Below are positions 51,551 through 63,200 of a DNA stretch of 64,000 nucleotides, one piece after another; positions within the stretch are counted from its first letter, which is position 1, and each line of letters starts with the position of its first letter. Source of the DNA: Cyanidiococcus yangmingshanensis (lineage: Eukaryota > Rhodophyta > Bangiophyceae > Cyanidiales > Cyanidiaceae); assembly GCA_013995675.1 (NCBI GenBank), contig VWRR01000001.1, positions 980,798 to 1,044,797 of the forward strand. The letters are read 5' to 3'. The position numbers and the translations under genes are program-made. The notes under the pieces were generated by a model. It ran no database searches. It had not been told where the DNA came from and was given only the letters and a program-made list of their open reading frames with translations.

Positions 51551-53951
51551 ATGACGTCCACAAACTGCTCCGTGGATGCTGGCATAAGGTATGTTTTGGA
51601 TCTCAAAGAAGTCAAAAACACTGACCGAGGTACTGTTGGAGGGAAGAACGCTAGCCTGGGAGAGATTCTGAGTCTTGGCCTCAGGGCACCGTCAGGTTTT
51701 GCAGTGACCGTTGCTGCGTACGACGCGCTTTTGGAATTCAATAACCTGAAGCCACAGATTCAGTCCATTATCGATGATATGAGGAGTGAGTCCTCGGACT
51801 CGCTTGAATGTGCTGCGACGCAGATATGGGAGCTGTTTGAGGGCGCGCGCTATCCCCCGCCAGTAGAACGAGCGATTCGAAGCGCCTACAGTACCCTGGC
51901 GAGTGCGCTGCAGACGCCTGAGCCGTTCGTTGCTGTGCGCAGCAGTGCGACCGCAGAAGACTCTGCAGAGGCCAGTTTTGCTGGTCAGCAGGAGACGTAC
52001 CTGTGCGTGCATGGAGTCGAGTCCGTTCTGCTGTACATTAAGAAATGCTACGCCTCGTTGTTTTCGCCGCGAGCAACAGCCTATCGTGAAGAGAAAGGCT
52101 ACGCGCATCTGGAGATGCGTCTGAGTGTCGGTGTCATGCAAATGATTCAGAGTCTCGTTTCAGGTGTTTGCTTCACCCTGGATCCGGTCAATGGCAAGCG
52201 TGATGTCATTGTCACAGAGTGTTGCTGGGGTCTCGGCGAGATGGTTGTTCAGGGCAAAGTCCAGCCTGATCGCTATGTGGTTGAGAAGGCAACAGGGCGA
52301 GTGCTCGAACGTCATGTTGCAGCCAAGCCAATGATGATGGTGCGCGCTGGCCTCGCTGATGGCATTCAGAGTGGCGCTGCAGCAGCGGTTGATGCGCTGA
52401 CGCGCGAGGTCCCAGTGCCAGCCGAGCGGATCCAAGCGCCTTGCCTATCTGATGAGCAGTTACAGGAGCTGGTTCGTATGGCGATCGATATCGAGAAGCA
52501 TTACACAATCCCTATGGACATTGAGTGGGCGATTGACGAAGAGACGCACCAGCTCTACGTACTCCAGGCGCGCCCCGAAACGGTGTGGTCTAGTCGCAAG
52601 GCGGCTTCTCGCCGTGAAGTGCTCGTGCGCGGCCTTGGTGCATCGCCTGGGCGTGCATATGGAAAAGTGCGAGTCCTTATTGATGTCCAGGAAATTGCAG
52701 AATTTCAGCTTGGCGAGGTCCTGGTGACCACCATGACCACTCCGGACTGGGTTCCGGCCATGAGGCGAGCTGCAGCAATCGTAACCGACAGCGGTGGCAT
52801 GACTGCTCACGCTGCTATTGTCTCGCGGGAACTCGGCCTGCCTTGTGTGGTCGGTACAGGCAAGGCGACCGAGATCCTTCGCAGTGGACAGACAGGTGAC
52901 TGTCGATGGAACGCTGGGTGTGGTGCTACGTGGCATCCACGCCACCGAAGACGAAGCGGAGCACGAGACGCTATCGTCGCGGGACGGCCTCACTGGGGCC
53001 CCTGTGCCCATCACGGCCACTCGTGTGTACATGAACCTGGGAGAACCGGAAAAGATTCAAGAGCTGAGGCGGTTGCCCTTCGACGGTATTGGACTAATGC
53101 GTGTCGAATTTATTCTAGCGAGCTGGGTCGGCCATCATCCCATGTACATTATTGAGAACAAGGAGGAAGATATGCTTGTTGAGAAGCTTGCGGAGGGTAT
53201 TTCTATGGTGGCCCAGGCAGCATATCCAAGACCGGTTATTGTTCGTTTCAGTGATTTCAAAACCAATGAGTACCGCTCTCTGAAAGGAGGCGAACGTTTC
53301 GAGATTGCCGAATCAAACCCGATGCTTGGTTGGCGCGGGGTCTCTCGATACGTCAGCGCCGAGTACGAGGGCGGGTTTCGTCTCGAATGCCGGGCAATGA
53401 AACAAGCACGAGAGGAGCTTGGCATGAAGAACATCTGGGCTATGTTGCCGTTTGCCAGGACCACCTGGGAGGTGCGGCGTGCCCTCGCGTTGATGCGCTC
53501 CGAAGGCCTGGAGCGCGGTCCAGACTTCAAGGTGCTGCTGATGGCAGAAGTTCCCAGTGTAGTGCTACTGGCGAGTGAATTCGCTCAACTATGTGATGGC
53601 TTCAGCATTGGCAGCAACGATCTGACGCAGTTGTTGTTGGGCGCCGACCGCGACTCTCCCAAGCTGGCAACGCTTGGTTATTTTGACGAGCGCGACCCCG
53701 CAGTGAAAATAGCTATGCGGATGCTCATTGAGGAAGCGCATCGTGCCAACATCACCGTGAGCATTTGCGGACAGGCACCTTCAGTTTATCCGGACCTGAC
53801 TGAGTTTCTTGTGCGCTGTGGCATTGATAGCGTGAGTGTGAATCCGGACGCAGTCGTGAGTACCCGGAAACTCATCGCTAGTGTCGAGCAGAAGATTATG
53901 TTGGAGAATGCGCGCAAGGCACTGGAAAGCAGTCGATTGGCAGGATTCTAG
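51551..53951 (+). CDS. ppsA: Phosphoenolpyruvate synthase (pyruvate, water dikinase), one frame change
   Basis: PEP synthase makes PEP, AMP and phosphate from pyruvate and ATP. From ATG 51551 the N-terminal ATP-grasp part shows [31 protein letters not shown] and the [20 protein letters not shown] segment. The swivelling domain has [20 protein letters not shown] with the phosphorylated His at residue 420 (E. coli PpsA His421). The frame then changes by one extra base near 52890-52896, inside the conserved G-Q-x-V-T-V-D-G loop. The PEP/pyruvate barrel follows with [27 protein letters not shown] and the Cys of SICGQAPS. About 799 residues, normal for PpsA. It resembles bacterial and archaeal PpsA rather than plant pyruvate phosphate dikinase, so ancient transfer is possible. 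Function would be gluconeogenic or glycolytic PEP supply. No clear transit peptide. Confidence 0.9.
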
Positions 53952-55138
53952 GCCTCATGATTTTGCAGACCCCTGAAATTTCAAACTAACTGGGCAAGGA
54001 ACGAGAGTCGAAGGAGTGGGACTTGATCGAATGCACTGATCATATATTTTGTCGCCGTGGTTGGGAATAATGGGAGAATTTCGCTTTTTGCCGTGTTTAA
54101 ACCAACCTCGCTGGAAACAAGCGCCGTTGTTTTCGAGTCCTCAGTCCTGTCAATTACTCCTAAGTTATGCTGCCGCTTTTTCGGCGCACCGCCTTCTCCT
54201 CGAGCTAACGTAAGACATGAATACGCTTAGAAGAGCTCTCATCTCAACGTACTCATTTGGGACATTGGGACAAGAGGTCTGAACTGTGCACACGTTGCAC
54301 ACCTGAGGTCAGCCTTGTCCTCGACTTGGATAGACTTGTCCCAAAAATATGACGGGCGAAAAAGACTCTGCATGGGGCTGCTGTGGATGAACTTTGCCGA
54401 GTGCTGATTCGTCGAGGATCCGTTCATGGACATGACCAACTCATAATATCCACATTTAGGGATTTTGTGAGGCCCTGGGCGGTTGCACGACACTTTGCAA
54501 ATGCGATTGGATGGTGTCCCGTCGGGCAAAACCTCCGCACTAGAGGCTACAGCAACTTGTTCTAAAGCTTCTCATCGTATGGGCTTGCTCGACATTACCC
54601 ATGATAGGCTTTCGCGGCCTCCTCTACGTATCTCATTGTCAAGAACCACTGGTAGATCAGCTTTTTTGTGTTCGATAGACAGGTGCTCCGAATTTCGGTG
54701 CGCATTATCTGGAGATGTTTTCTCTGTACAAATGGTCAGTTTTATCTGTTCGCATGGCGCTCTTCTGATACAGCTGCCACCCTGTCGGCTATAAGCTCAA
54801 ATGCTGTGGCGATCCCGGCCAGTCAAAGATTGGGGCTCTCTTTCCACGGACCAAGAACTGACGGGAGCAGCGCGAGATGCGGCGTTTCCGGTTCGGTGGT
54901 CTACTTGGTTCGCTTCGAATTTTTTGACCCAAAGAGGATGAGGGCAGTTATTCGATCATGGACTGGAGCTCGCATCGCCACGACACCGTTAACGACTCTG
55001 CCCTTTGGGGTGACGTTGTCCGGAGCTGAGGCTCCTCGTCCTATTGTCTGCGTCCGCAACGAATGCCGTCGCGTTCTGAAGCGACGGAATATAGCGCCGC
55101 TTCGTGTCATCGTCATGGCAGTACTACAGCCTGTGGAC
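53952..55138. other. Intergenic stretch, nothing recognised
   Basis: AT-richer than the flanking genes at its left end. A plus-strand frame at 54668-55213 is open for 181 codons but has no family features and overlaps the minus-strand candidate to its right; it is not called. Confidence 0.35.
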
Positions 55139-55715
55139 TTAACAGTGAAAAAAACATGTCAGCGGTCCCAAGGACTCTCGCAGGCCGGTATCACTGTTCC
55201 ACAGCGAGTTTAGCAATGCGCTTTTCAATCGACGCCACGAGTATCTGTCTTCTGTGTCAGGACGCTCGTGGCAACCTTGCATGGAGGGTTCATCGCGCTC
55301 CCTAAACGCTTCCATTTTCAGGCCAGAATCGCTGATGCGCACGAGTCCATGTGCATCGCAGGCAACAAGAGGCGAGCCCGTCACGCTCACCGCATGGGTG
55401 CAGTACTTTGCATGATTTCCGTCAGAGACTCTGTCTACTCTCTGCTGTAGCAACCGCATGGTTCTCTTGAAAGCAGCAACCAAAAAAAACCAAAGCGGCG
55501 GATCTGCCCAACAACAATTCAATGTCCTTGATTCGCTCGGGCGTCCTCGAGGCCGAGTTTCCCGCTCGGAACGTCCACAACTCGACAACGGTCGCACGCA
55601 ACGTTCTCTTGCTCTGACTTGTCGCCAACAGCGCAGCTGCCAGCGAAACCGTCAAGTTCGCACATCTGGAGAAACTTCTTCCTTCATTTCGCAGCAATAT
55701 ACTGGTTTGACTCAC
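55139..55715 (-). CDS. Possible small protein with one frame change, unknown
   Basis: On the minus strand an N-terminal piece, from about 55715 (LTVSLAAALLATSQSKRTLR, then RTPERIKDIELLLGRSAAL), leads into a second piece ending at 55139 (KRTMRLLQQRVDRVSDGN, HAVSVTGSPLVACDAHGLVR, RRLKSALLNSLW). The pieces overlap around 55480-55500, where one extra base would join them, the same sign as in the conserved split genes. The product would be about 190 residues, with helices and a central strand-rich part. I do not recognise the family. Confidence 0.4.
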
Positions 55716-57881
55716 CTCCTAGGCGTCAACAACACCGCTGCTCCATGGTTACCTCAGTGATTCGACTTATGCGACGCAAACGCCAAGACCCAGCATGTTG
55801 AACGCCGGGAAAGCTTCTGCCACCAATCAAGGACCGCGTCCATATCTTTCAGAAGGGCTGCGCTTCAGCATATGAACCTGAAAAAGCATCATGCCCAGCG
55901 TCTCGTACACAAAGCCGGGTCTCGACAAGATCGCTTCACGAGCAAACATGCGTCTACACGAGCCTACTTGCGCTGTTATTCAAACCGTTTTGGAGAATTC
56001 GTACAAGTATCCTTTTCCTTGTCGTGAGCCGTCATGTAAGCCAGCTCGTGTGACTGGCACGGTCCGTGTCGACGACCCGGAGTGGCTGCCAGCCATCAGT
56101 GCGTGGCGGTGGTGCTCGCACCCTTTCGTGTCGTCGGCCAAGGATATCCCGCCAGCGTGATCGCTCGGGCGTTACGTGGCGGCGGCTCAGGCGCTGCTCT
56201 CGGCGGGTGCGCCCGCCGCCGCGCCACCGTCGGTCGTCGTGGTCAGAGCAGCCCGTCGATCTCGGGCGCCGCAGGACGCGATGGCGCCCGTTCGGGTGGC
56301 GCGTTTCCTACGTAAAAATCTGCTGTTCTTTCGTCCGCGCGTTCGTCTTGCAGGCAGCTCTGTTCTCTTGATACCAAAGAAATACTTCGTAGTAGCATTT
56401 CCTGATGTCCTGAGAAGCCGCGTCCGTCTCCAACTGATATTACAGCGAAGCGCACGGGTTTGATGTGCATATCGACGCGCGAGCTGCCGCCTGTTGAGGG
56501 CGAGTTTCCCGAGGGCGCCTCCCGGATAGCCATCTGTTGTCTCAAGTTCACGACAAAGGGAGACGAGCGCGCGTTCATCAAGTATCCCTATACGCTAGAT
56601 AATGGTTGTATTTGCTGTTGTGATTGTTGTGCAGCATAAGTTTCGAGCTGCAAGACGGACCGTGCCGACTGAAGGGCTTGCGAGGGCGGGTTGAGGGGAG
56701 GCCGCTTTTTGACGGGCCCCAGGCGATGGCGTTTGTTGCTTTCTGAGACGGACAACAAGGGCCCTCTGGGGACTCGGCGGAGCTCCAGCTGTCTCTGAAC
56801 TCGATCATGTCGTTGTGTTTCCGGAGGCGCTACGTGGGCGGCGTGACCAGGGTTCACGGATCGAACTGGAGATACTGACTGACAAGAACACACGGCGGGT
56901 TCGTCGCTGGGACTTGTCGGCATAGAGCGGTGTGGTTTCTCTCACGATTGGACGGTTTTGTGGAGACCGTGTCAGTCCGTTATCCTGAAAGGTTTCTTGG
57001 ATACCTCATGAAGGATATCTTTCGCAAACTAACGGAAAGAAGGATCATCCGAACGTAAATCATTGATAGATATATATAGAGCATGTCGATTCGTACTTGA
57101 GCAATATACAGTTTGTGTCCTGAACAAGGGCGGCAGTAGCGCGACGGCTGCAGTCTGCCATTCACGCAGGCACAAGCTGAAAGTCCCCGATCAGCGTTAT
57201 TCTGCTACATTGTCGCGCACTCTGTCGCAATGAAACGGAAAGTGCCTGCCGAAATATCTCCGGCTTCTCCAGTCGTGCCTCTGTGACAGCGTCCAGTCGC
57301 AGGCGTTTTGGCTCCTTTCTTCGGTCCGAAACCATTTTCCTGCCTCCTTTTTGGATGTAAACACAGAGTTCTCAGCCAAAAAAGCTTTTCGGGGAGTTTC
57401 GAGCGTCCACAGACGTTCAGCGCGACTCGCGAGCTCCTCGCTATCTCAGGACTCTAGACCGTCTGTTCGCTGGAGAGACAAACGCTGCTCCGTGCGACAT
57501 CCTTAAAGGAGCCGTACACAGACACATTTGAGTAGTGTTCAGATGATCATGTTCTCAAGTGTTTTCGCAAAAACGTGAAGATCGTCCGAAACGCTTCGCG
57601 GTATGACCAGCCTGGGTTCCCGGAGAGACACGTACAGCTATCGATCCTCTCATGTTCGTACGAGGCACCGAGGCGCCGTCATTCGCGCAGCGCTGCGAAC
57701 GTTCGTTTCCCGCTCTTGTGACGCAAAACTTCTCGACAAACAGGTAACTTGCACAAGACGTGGCAATAACGGAACGAAAATCACCCTCTGGCGACTCGTA
57801 TGTGATATGTATAACAGACGCTGAGCCTGCAGGTATGCGATACGCTCACTGGAGAACAACCGAGCTAGCTCGTTAGCGTCC
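55716..57881. other. Two-kilobase gap, no confident gene
   Basis: Short open stretches occur on both strands, the longest about 110 codons, without recognisable features. 56160-56290 is GC-rich with Ala/Arg codon runs. 57060-57080 contains a short tata repeat. The promoter of the DHHC gene should be at the right end. Confidence 0.35.
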
Positions 57882-59344
57882 ATGTTTTGCGAGTTTGTGC
57901 CTCCGAAGCGACGTTTGTTCGCGGTGGCTGTGCTTGCCACTGCGGTCCCCCAAATCATTTTCTTAGCCGGTGTGGCTCCATACTTTTGTACTGTGGAGTC
58001 TCCTCGAGGATGGAGTGTACTTGCGGTGGGACTTTTCATAATTGGAGCTGCTTGGGCTTGCTACCTGGTTGCGGCCCTGTCTGATCCTGGCTGGGTTCCC
58101 TATCAAGCGGAACATGAAAAATGCCTCCTTTACCGGGAGGCTTCGAGTGGACTGCCGCTTGGTCTTCGAGTGCGTGATCCCAGATCAGGAGAGGAACTCA
58201 TCCTGAAGTATTGCGAGACCTGTCGAGTTTTCCGTCCACCGCGCAGCAAAGCATTGCTGGGTGTGCCAGCGCTGTTGTGTCCGGATGGATCATCATTGCG
58301 TATGGCTGGGCCAGTGCGTGGGCGCCCAGAATCATCGATTTTTTCTGGGTTATCTAGTTTTTATTCTTCTAACACTTATATATGGTGTTGTTGTTTGCTT
58401 TCTTCAAATTGGTCTCGAAACCGAGCGACTCGGTGGCGGCAAAGCCGGCTTCCGTGCAGCGTTGGTGAATCGCCCACATCCAGCTATTTTGGCACTTGTC
58501 GTCGGTGTGTATTGCCTTCTAGGTTGGGGCATTTATTAGTGCGCTTTACCTGGTTCAGCTGTTTTTTGCGTGCACAGGAAGGACCACAGCGGAGGCGTGT
58601 GGTCGTCATCCGATAAAGCGAGGGTCGCGCATCGGCCCCGCTGGGCTCGTCGAAGTGCTTTGCGTGGCGCCCGAAACGGAGCTCGGAGCGAAGAAAGAGC
58701 CTTCCGGTACTGAGATCAAGCGAGTTTGGCAGTATGAGATCATTGGCGTGGAACGTTCAGAGCATGCAGTGCACAGTGCTGTTACAGGGAGTGTCGCGAT
58801 CCTCAACAACGTTTATGACGTTCGCTGGTCAGCGTTCGAAAAGCTGCGTAGCATATCTGTAGTGCCTGAACCGGTCGCGAATGAGTCGACAGCGTTATCG
58901 TCAGAAAAAACGAATGAAGCGTCCGCATTTGTTCACTTTTTTGACCGGCACGAGCTCATGCTGATACGCCGGTGGATTATGGGAGGCATGACGGAGCCAA
59001 CCTTGGAGCGACACCCGTATGAGGATCAACAGGATGTTGAATGCGAAAGGCATGGCCGAGACTTGCTGCGATCACTCGTTAACGGCGAACGAACTGTCGC
59101 TTCAGAGCGAGATGTAGACGTGATTCGGGAGATGCTTGCTATTTGGCGACGACGTTTGCACTACCGAAACGCGTTGCTGGAGAGCAAGCATACGACTGAT
59201 GAGGACGGCACTCTCCAGCAAAAGGAAGACCTCGAGCCCAACGGTAGCCATTTGGACTTGGCAGGCAGGAGAACTCGACAGGAGCGCATTATCTGCACAT
59301 GCTGCAACGGCCGCGTAACGATGACCGATTCATGTGGCGCCTAG
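57882..59344 (+). CDS. DHHC-type protein S-acyltransferase, two frame changes
   Basis: DHHC enzymes attach palmitate to cysteines of membrane proteins in the ER, Golgi or plasma membrane. The N-terminal frame holds two transmembrane segments ([37 protein letters not shown]), SDPGWVP, and the start of the Cys-rich domain, [15 protein letters not shown]. After one extra base near 58250 the next frame continues [20 protein letters not shown] with the catalytic DHHC, then [13 protein letters not shown] and two further membrane segments. A second extra base near 58533, in a run of four G, leads to [20 protein letters not shown] with the conserved TTxE motif. A charged cytosolic tail of about 240 residues follows, ending in CTCCNGRV. 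Total about 486 residues. The enzyme would need both changes bypassed to be made. Start is ATG 57882. Confidence 0.88.
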
Positions 59345-62300
59345 ATATGGTAAGCAGCTGGCGAGTGCAATGGTCCCGACGTTCTTGATTAGAACGGGGT
59401 GGGGTCTCTGTTATGCGCTTGCCCAGGCAGAGTCCTGACAGGGTCGCTGGTGGGTATACGGTCGAGGCCCTGGATCCTAGTCTTTGTCGAGGCAACGAGC
59501 AACTTATCCAGAACGTTTGTGCATCGGCGAGCGATTCTCAGCTGGAGTCCGTAAACTTCGCCGGCAGACAGGGATGCTGCTCGGTTATAGTGGCTTGAAT
59601 CCATTCGAAGCGGCCCTAGCTCGGATCGATCTCATCCGACGGTGGAATCAAGCTAGCCATTCTGGACTCGAGCTCTGCGATCATTGCAAGAAGTGCTTGG
59701 TGTCCTTGCTAGGACGCTCAGTAAAACCATGTATAATGGAAAAGGCCAACCAAGATTCCCTGCTGTGAATTCTCGAACCCGGTCCTTGTTACGTACACAT
59801 AAGCAAAGAGTAGCCAATACTAATTTGCCCTAGCTAGATAACGTTACCAGAAAGTCAATATTGTAGATTCGGCTTACAGTGAGAATTTGGAGTGATACCG
59901 TCCGCTGGAGAACCTCGACACCATCGAGCGCGAATCTGGAATCACGATTTTTCCGTGGATCAAGCGTTTTGATGCTGATCAGAGAGAGCGTTTCGAGCGT
60001 GCAAGCAAGCATGTAGCTGCGAGCGCAGTTTTTATGTCCGAGAAACCAGAGCTAGGTCTCTTTTTTGTTTAAATTCCATCCCGAGGAGAGCGATCAACGA
60101 GTGCCCTAGAGAGTCGACTAGGCTCGCTTTGGTTTGAGAAGTATTGAAGGTGGACTTCCTGCTGCAATCGGATATAGAAGCAGAGTGGCCTGCTCAAGAC
60201 AATCTCCATACTTTTAGAGAAAACAGCGGCGATAGTTACAGAAATATGATGATATCCGGAGCGAGCCGCACCACAGCACCGTCATTCTGTATCGGAAGCG
60301 GATCGCACCAAATTGGATCGCCAAGGCAACGGACCGGCTGTGACTATGCGAGTAGTAACGAGAGAACATTGCAAGTGCACGAGGTTAGCGAGAATATCAT
60401 CTTGCCATATTGGTGTAGAAGTGGCATCAAGAGTGGAGACCAACCTTTCACAGTATGTACGACGGAGCTCGTCCAGTACATAGGGCGTATGCTCTGCTCA
60501 GCCTCTGATGAGTTCATCACTACGTGCAGTCGAAGAGAGCCACCACATGGCATTCATGGGAGAGCGCTGATTCCTCACCTCCAGATACAGTGTTCGACGC
60601 AGACACGCAGGCAGCTCGGAGGTGGAAGAGCCCATGATTACAATGATACATTGGCGCAAGCATGCACACTCCAGGGTCTGGTTAGTAGCGTTGGAAATCG
60701 ATGATCCAGGCTTATAAGCTGAACTTGTTTGATGGAGCGGCGGCGACAAGTTCAAGACTGACAGCGTTGATGCAGTCACAATTCCAGTCTGTGGCTTGTG
60801 ATGTGGCACGGGAACTATTCACTCTAGAATTATGTATAGTTGGCAGTGACCACGTGTGGTTCTCGATCGCACATTGCGCTTCAGTGTTAAGCATGGGCTG
60901 TCCATTTAGAGAAGGGACCTGATTCGCGAAAAGAGGCTGAACGCTATGGACTGGAGCTGTGCCAGTGGATCCGCAGCGCCCAAATGCCTCGCATAGAGGG
61001 AAGATGGGAATCCACTTTACTCCGAAAGAGTCTGTTAGGAGGAGACTATACTCGACGAAATGAAACGCCAAATAAAGACGGCATTATTACCGATGCAAGG
61101 TTGGAGATTTTGAAGAGTTCTCCTGATGGAATGCTCTCCCGAGGTTTCTGCAGGATGGCAGTCCAAAGAATCACCGTTATCTGTAGACGCAGGTCGGTCA
61201 GGTCGTAACAGATCTGAAACGCGTCCGATTCGATACCCCCGAAAAGCCTGCATAGGGTGGTCCCAGTGAGGATATTGGCGGGGAGCGAATACGACAGCCT
61301 CCAGATTTGCGATTTCGGTCGTTCAGCATGAGAGGAATGATAAGAGAATGGACTCAGATGGCAAGCTCAGAACTTGTTCAAGAGTGCATTTGGATGGCAG
61401 AGTATCTCGATCGTGTATGCATAGACCGCTTGATCACCAAATGCTCGCGAACGAAGCTTTCTAACCCTTAGGTCAACCAGCATAGTTTCAGAAAAAGAAT
61501 GGTCATGAATTAGTTGGAGTGCGAGATGAGCCACCACAAATATGGGACTTGTGTGGAGAACATCTCTTGACTGCAGGCCACGGGTGGGCATGCAAACAAC
61601 AGGCACAAATCACGAATAGCGCTATGAATTGAAGTGCCGTGTTCGCCTTTTATCATGGCACACTTACGGCGCCGAGGGCTGCTTTTCTGAAAAATCCTAA
61701 TATGCTTGTTGCTAATATCACTCGAAGAGTGAGGTTCGAGCAAAAAAGCGCACAATATAAGAATCGTCAGCGATCTGTCGCACCGGAACAGAGCAGCATC
61801 TCTGTATAGGGCCGTACCGACGCGCACCGACATTTGACTAGATGTGGCGCACTTGCCCGCTGCGGTTTTCTGCTGCCAGCTGGTTGAGAGCGCCTTCTTA
61901 TCGATTTCTTTTCGGGAGTAGTTCCAATTTTTTTCTTGCGCTCTGTGTCTAGACCGCCGGTTATTGGTTGTCACTATCGTTGATGGTTGTGGGTGGTAGT
62001 GCTCATAACAGTCGACTGATGAAAGGGGTGCCGCGGTCCGCTCCGGCGCCTCTAGAAACTGTATCGGAAAGGAAAAAAATTGACTCCAGGGCTGGCAGTT
62101 ATCGTTGCTGTTGAGAACGCTTTTATTAGTGAACCCTCGAGCATTTTTTTCTGTTTTTTTGATCTTCGTCTTTTGTTTCCACCTGTTTTTGTAAAAAGTC
62201 TCATAAGATTTTACGTTTGTGGCGATCGATAAGATCAGTCCCTGATCAGGTCCAACTGGAGGCAGGGCTGTCACAAAGAGCTCCAATAGAAAAGAGCACA

Positions 62301-62992
62301 TCCAGCGCCGGAGTGATATGTCGACGCTACCGGTCCAGCCAATGCTTTTGTCTGGTCTCTCTCCGAATAAGAACAGCAAATATGTCTAGATAAGAAGTAG
62401 ATTTTCACTAATTCGCGTCTCGTCGGTTCGGATCGCATAATAACCCAAGGTCTCTTCCTAGTGTTCGTGGCTTTGTTTCCCTTATTGAACATTCCTGTAA
62501 CATGGCCGCTTCTATCGCTGGCGTTGTATCGCTAAGGAGTGTGACATGGATCAAGGATCCAAGATACTAGAATGGCACCCGCGGATTGGCGACAGCCGCC
62601 GCTCGGCTGGGGTGCGCGCCGTGTCCGTCTGTCAGTCGCAGGACGCTGTGGCGCAGCAGGTGCTGTCCTGGGGAGCTGTCAGGGAATGCTGTCTTGGGGG
62701 CTGTCACGTTGATCCTGTGACAGTGAGCTGTCTCGTGGACGCTGTCCCGCCGGAGGCGGCGGCGCATCACTGCTGGGGGCAGCGCATCGATTGCGCGTGC
62801 GAGCGTTCGCATGCACTCGCTCGATCGCTTGCTGGCGCTCGCTGGAGATCGCTGGCGTTCGCGTGCGGCGTCGCAGCGTCTGTCCATTTTCGGTCAGGCA
62901 AAAGCGTGCGTGCGCCTGCGCCTACGCCTGCGCCTAGGCATTGGCGGGAAATGCGCGCCGCGCGCTGGATCTGTCGCGACCAATTCTGTGTT

Positions 62993-63140
62993 GTCCAGGC
63001 CAGTAATAGCCTATGGTGTCATGATGTGTCTCGCTCCATCGAGATCATTCGAGTCCAGTCCAGTAGTATCCTATGGTGTCCAGATGTGTCTAGCTCTGTT
63101 GAGATAAGTCGTGTCCAGTCCAGTGGTAGCCTATGGTGTC
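62993..63140. repeat. 60-bp tandem repeat, about 2.5 copies
   Basis: The string cctatggtgtc recurs at 63010, 63070 and 63130, an exact 60-base period; each unit starts gtccag(g/t)c and also contains tgatgtgtct-like text. Divergence between copies is about 20 percent, so this is an older array than the 122-bp and 86-bp ones. Confidence 0.85.
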
Positions 63141-63157
63141 GTAGATTGCCGGCCGAA

Positions 63158-63200
63158 CGATGGTAACCGATGGTGTCCGATGGTGTCCGATGGTGACCGT
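63158..63200. repeat. 10-bp tandem repeat, four copies
   Basis: The unit tggtgtccga recurs four times, with tggtaaccga first and tggtgaccgt last, directly after the 60-bp array. The tggtgtc core is shared with the 60-bp unit, so it may have arisen from it by slippage. Confidence 0.85.

Noticed and set aside
54668-55213. 181-codon plus-strand frame
   Set aside because: No domain or compositional sign of coding, and it overlaps a minus-strand candidate with better protein character.
59895-60062. Text resembling a translation-GTPase D-x-x-E-R-E-x-G-I-T motif
   Set aside because: Only about a dozen residues resemble the motif, no P-loop or other G motifs are nearby in any frame, and the frame is short.
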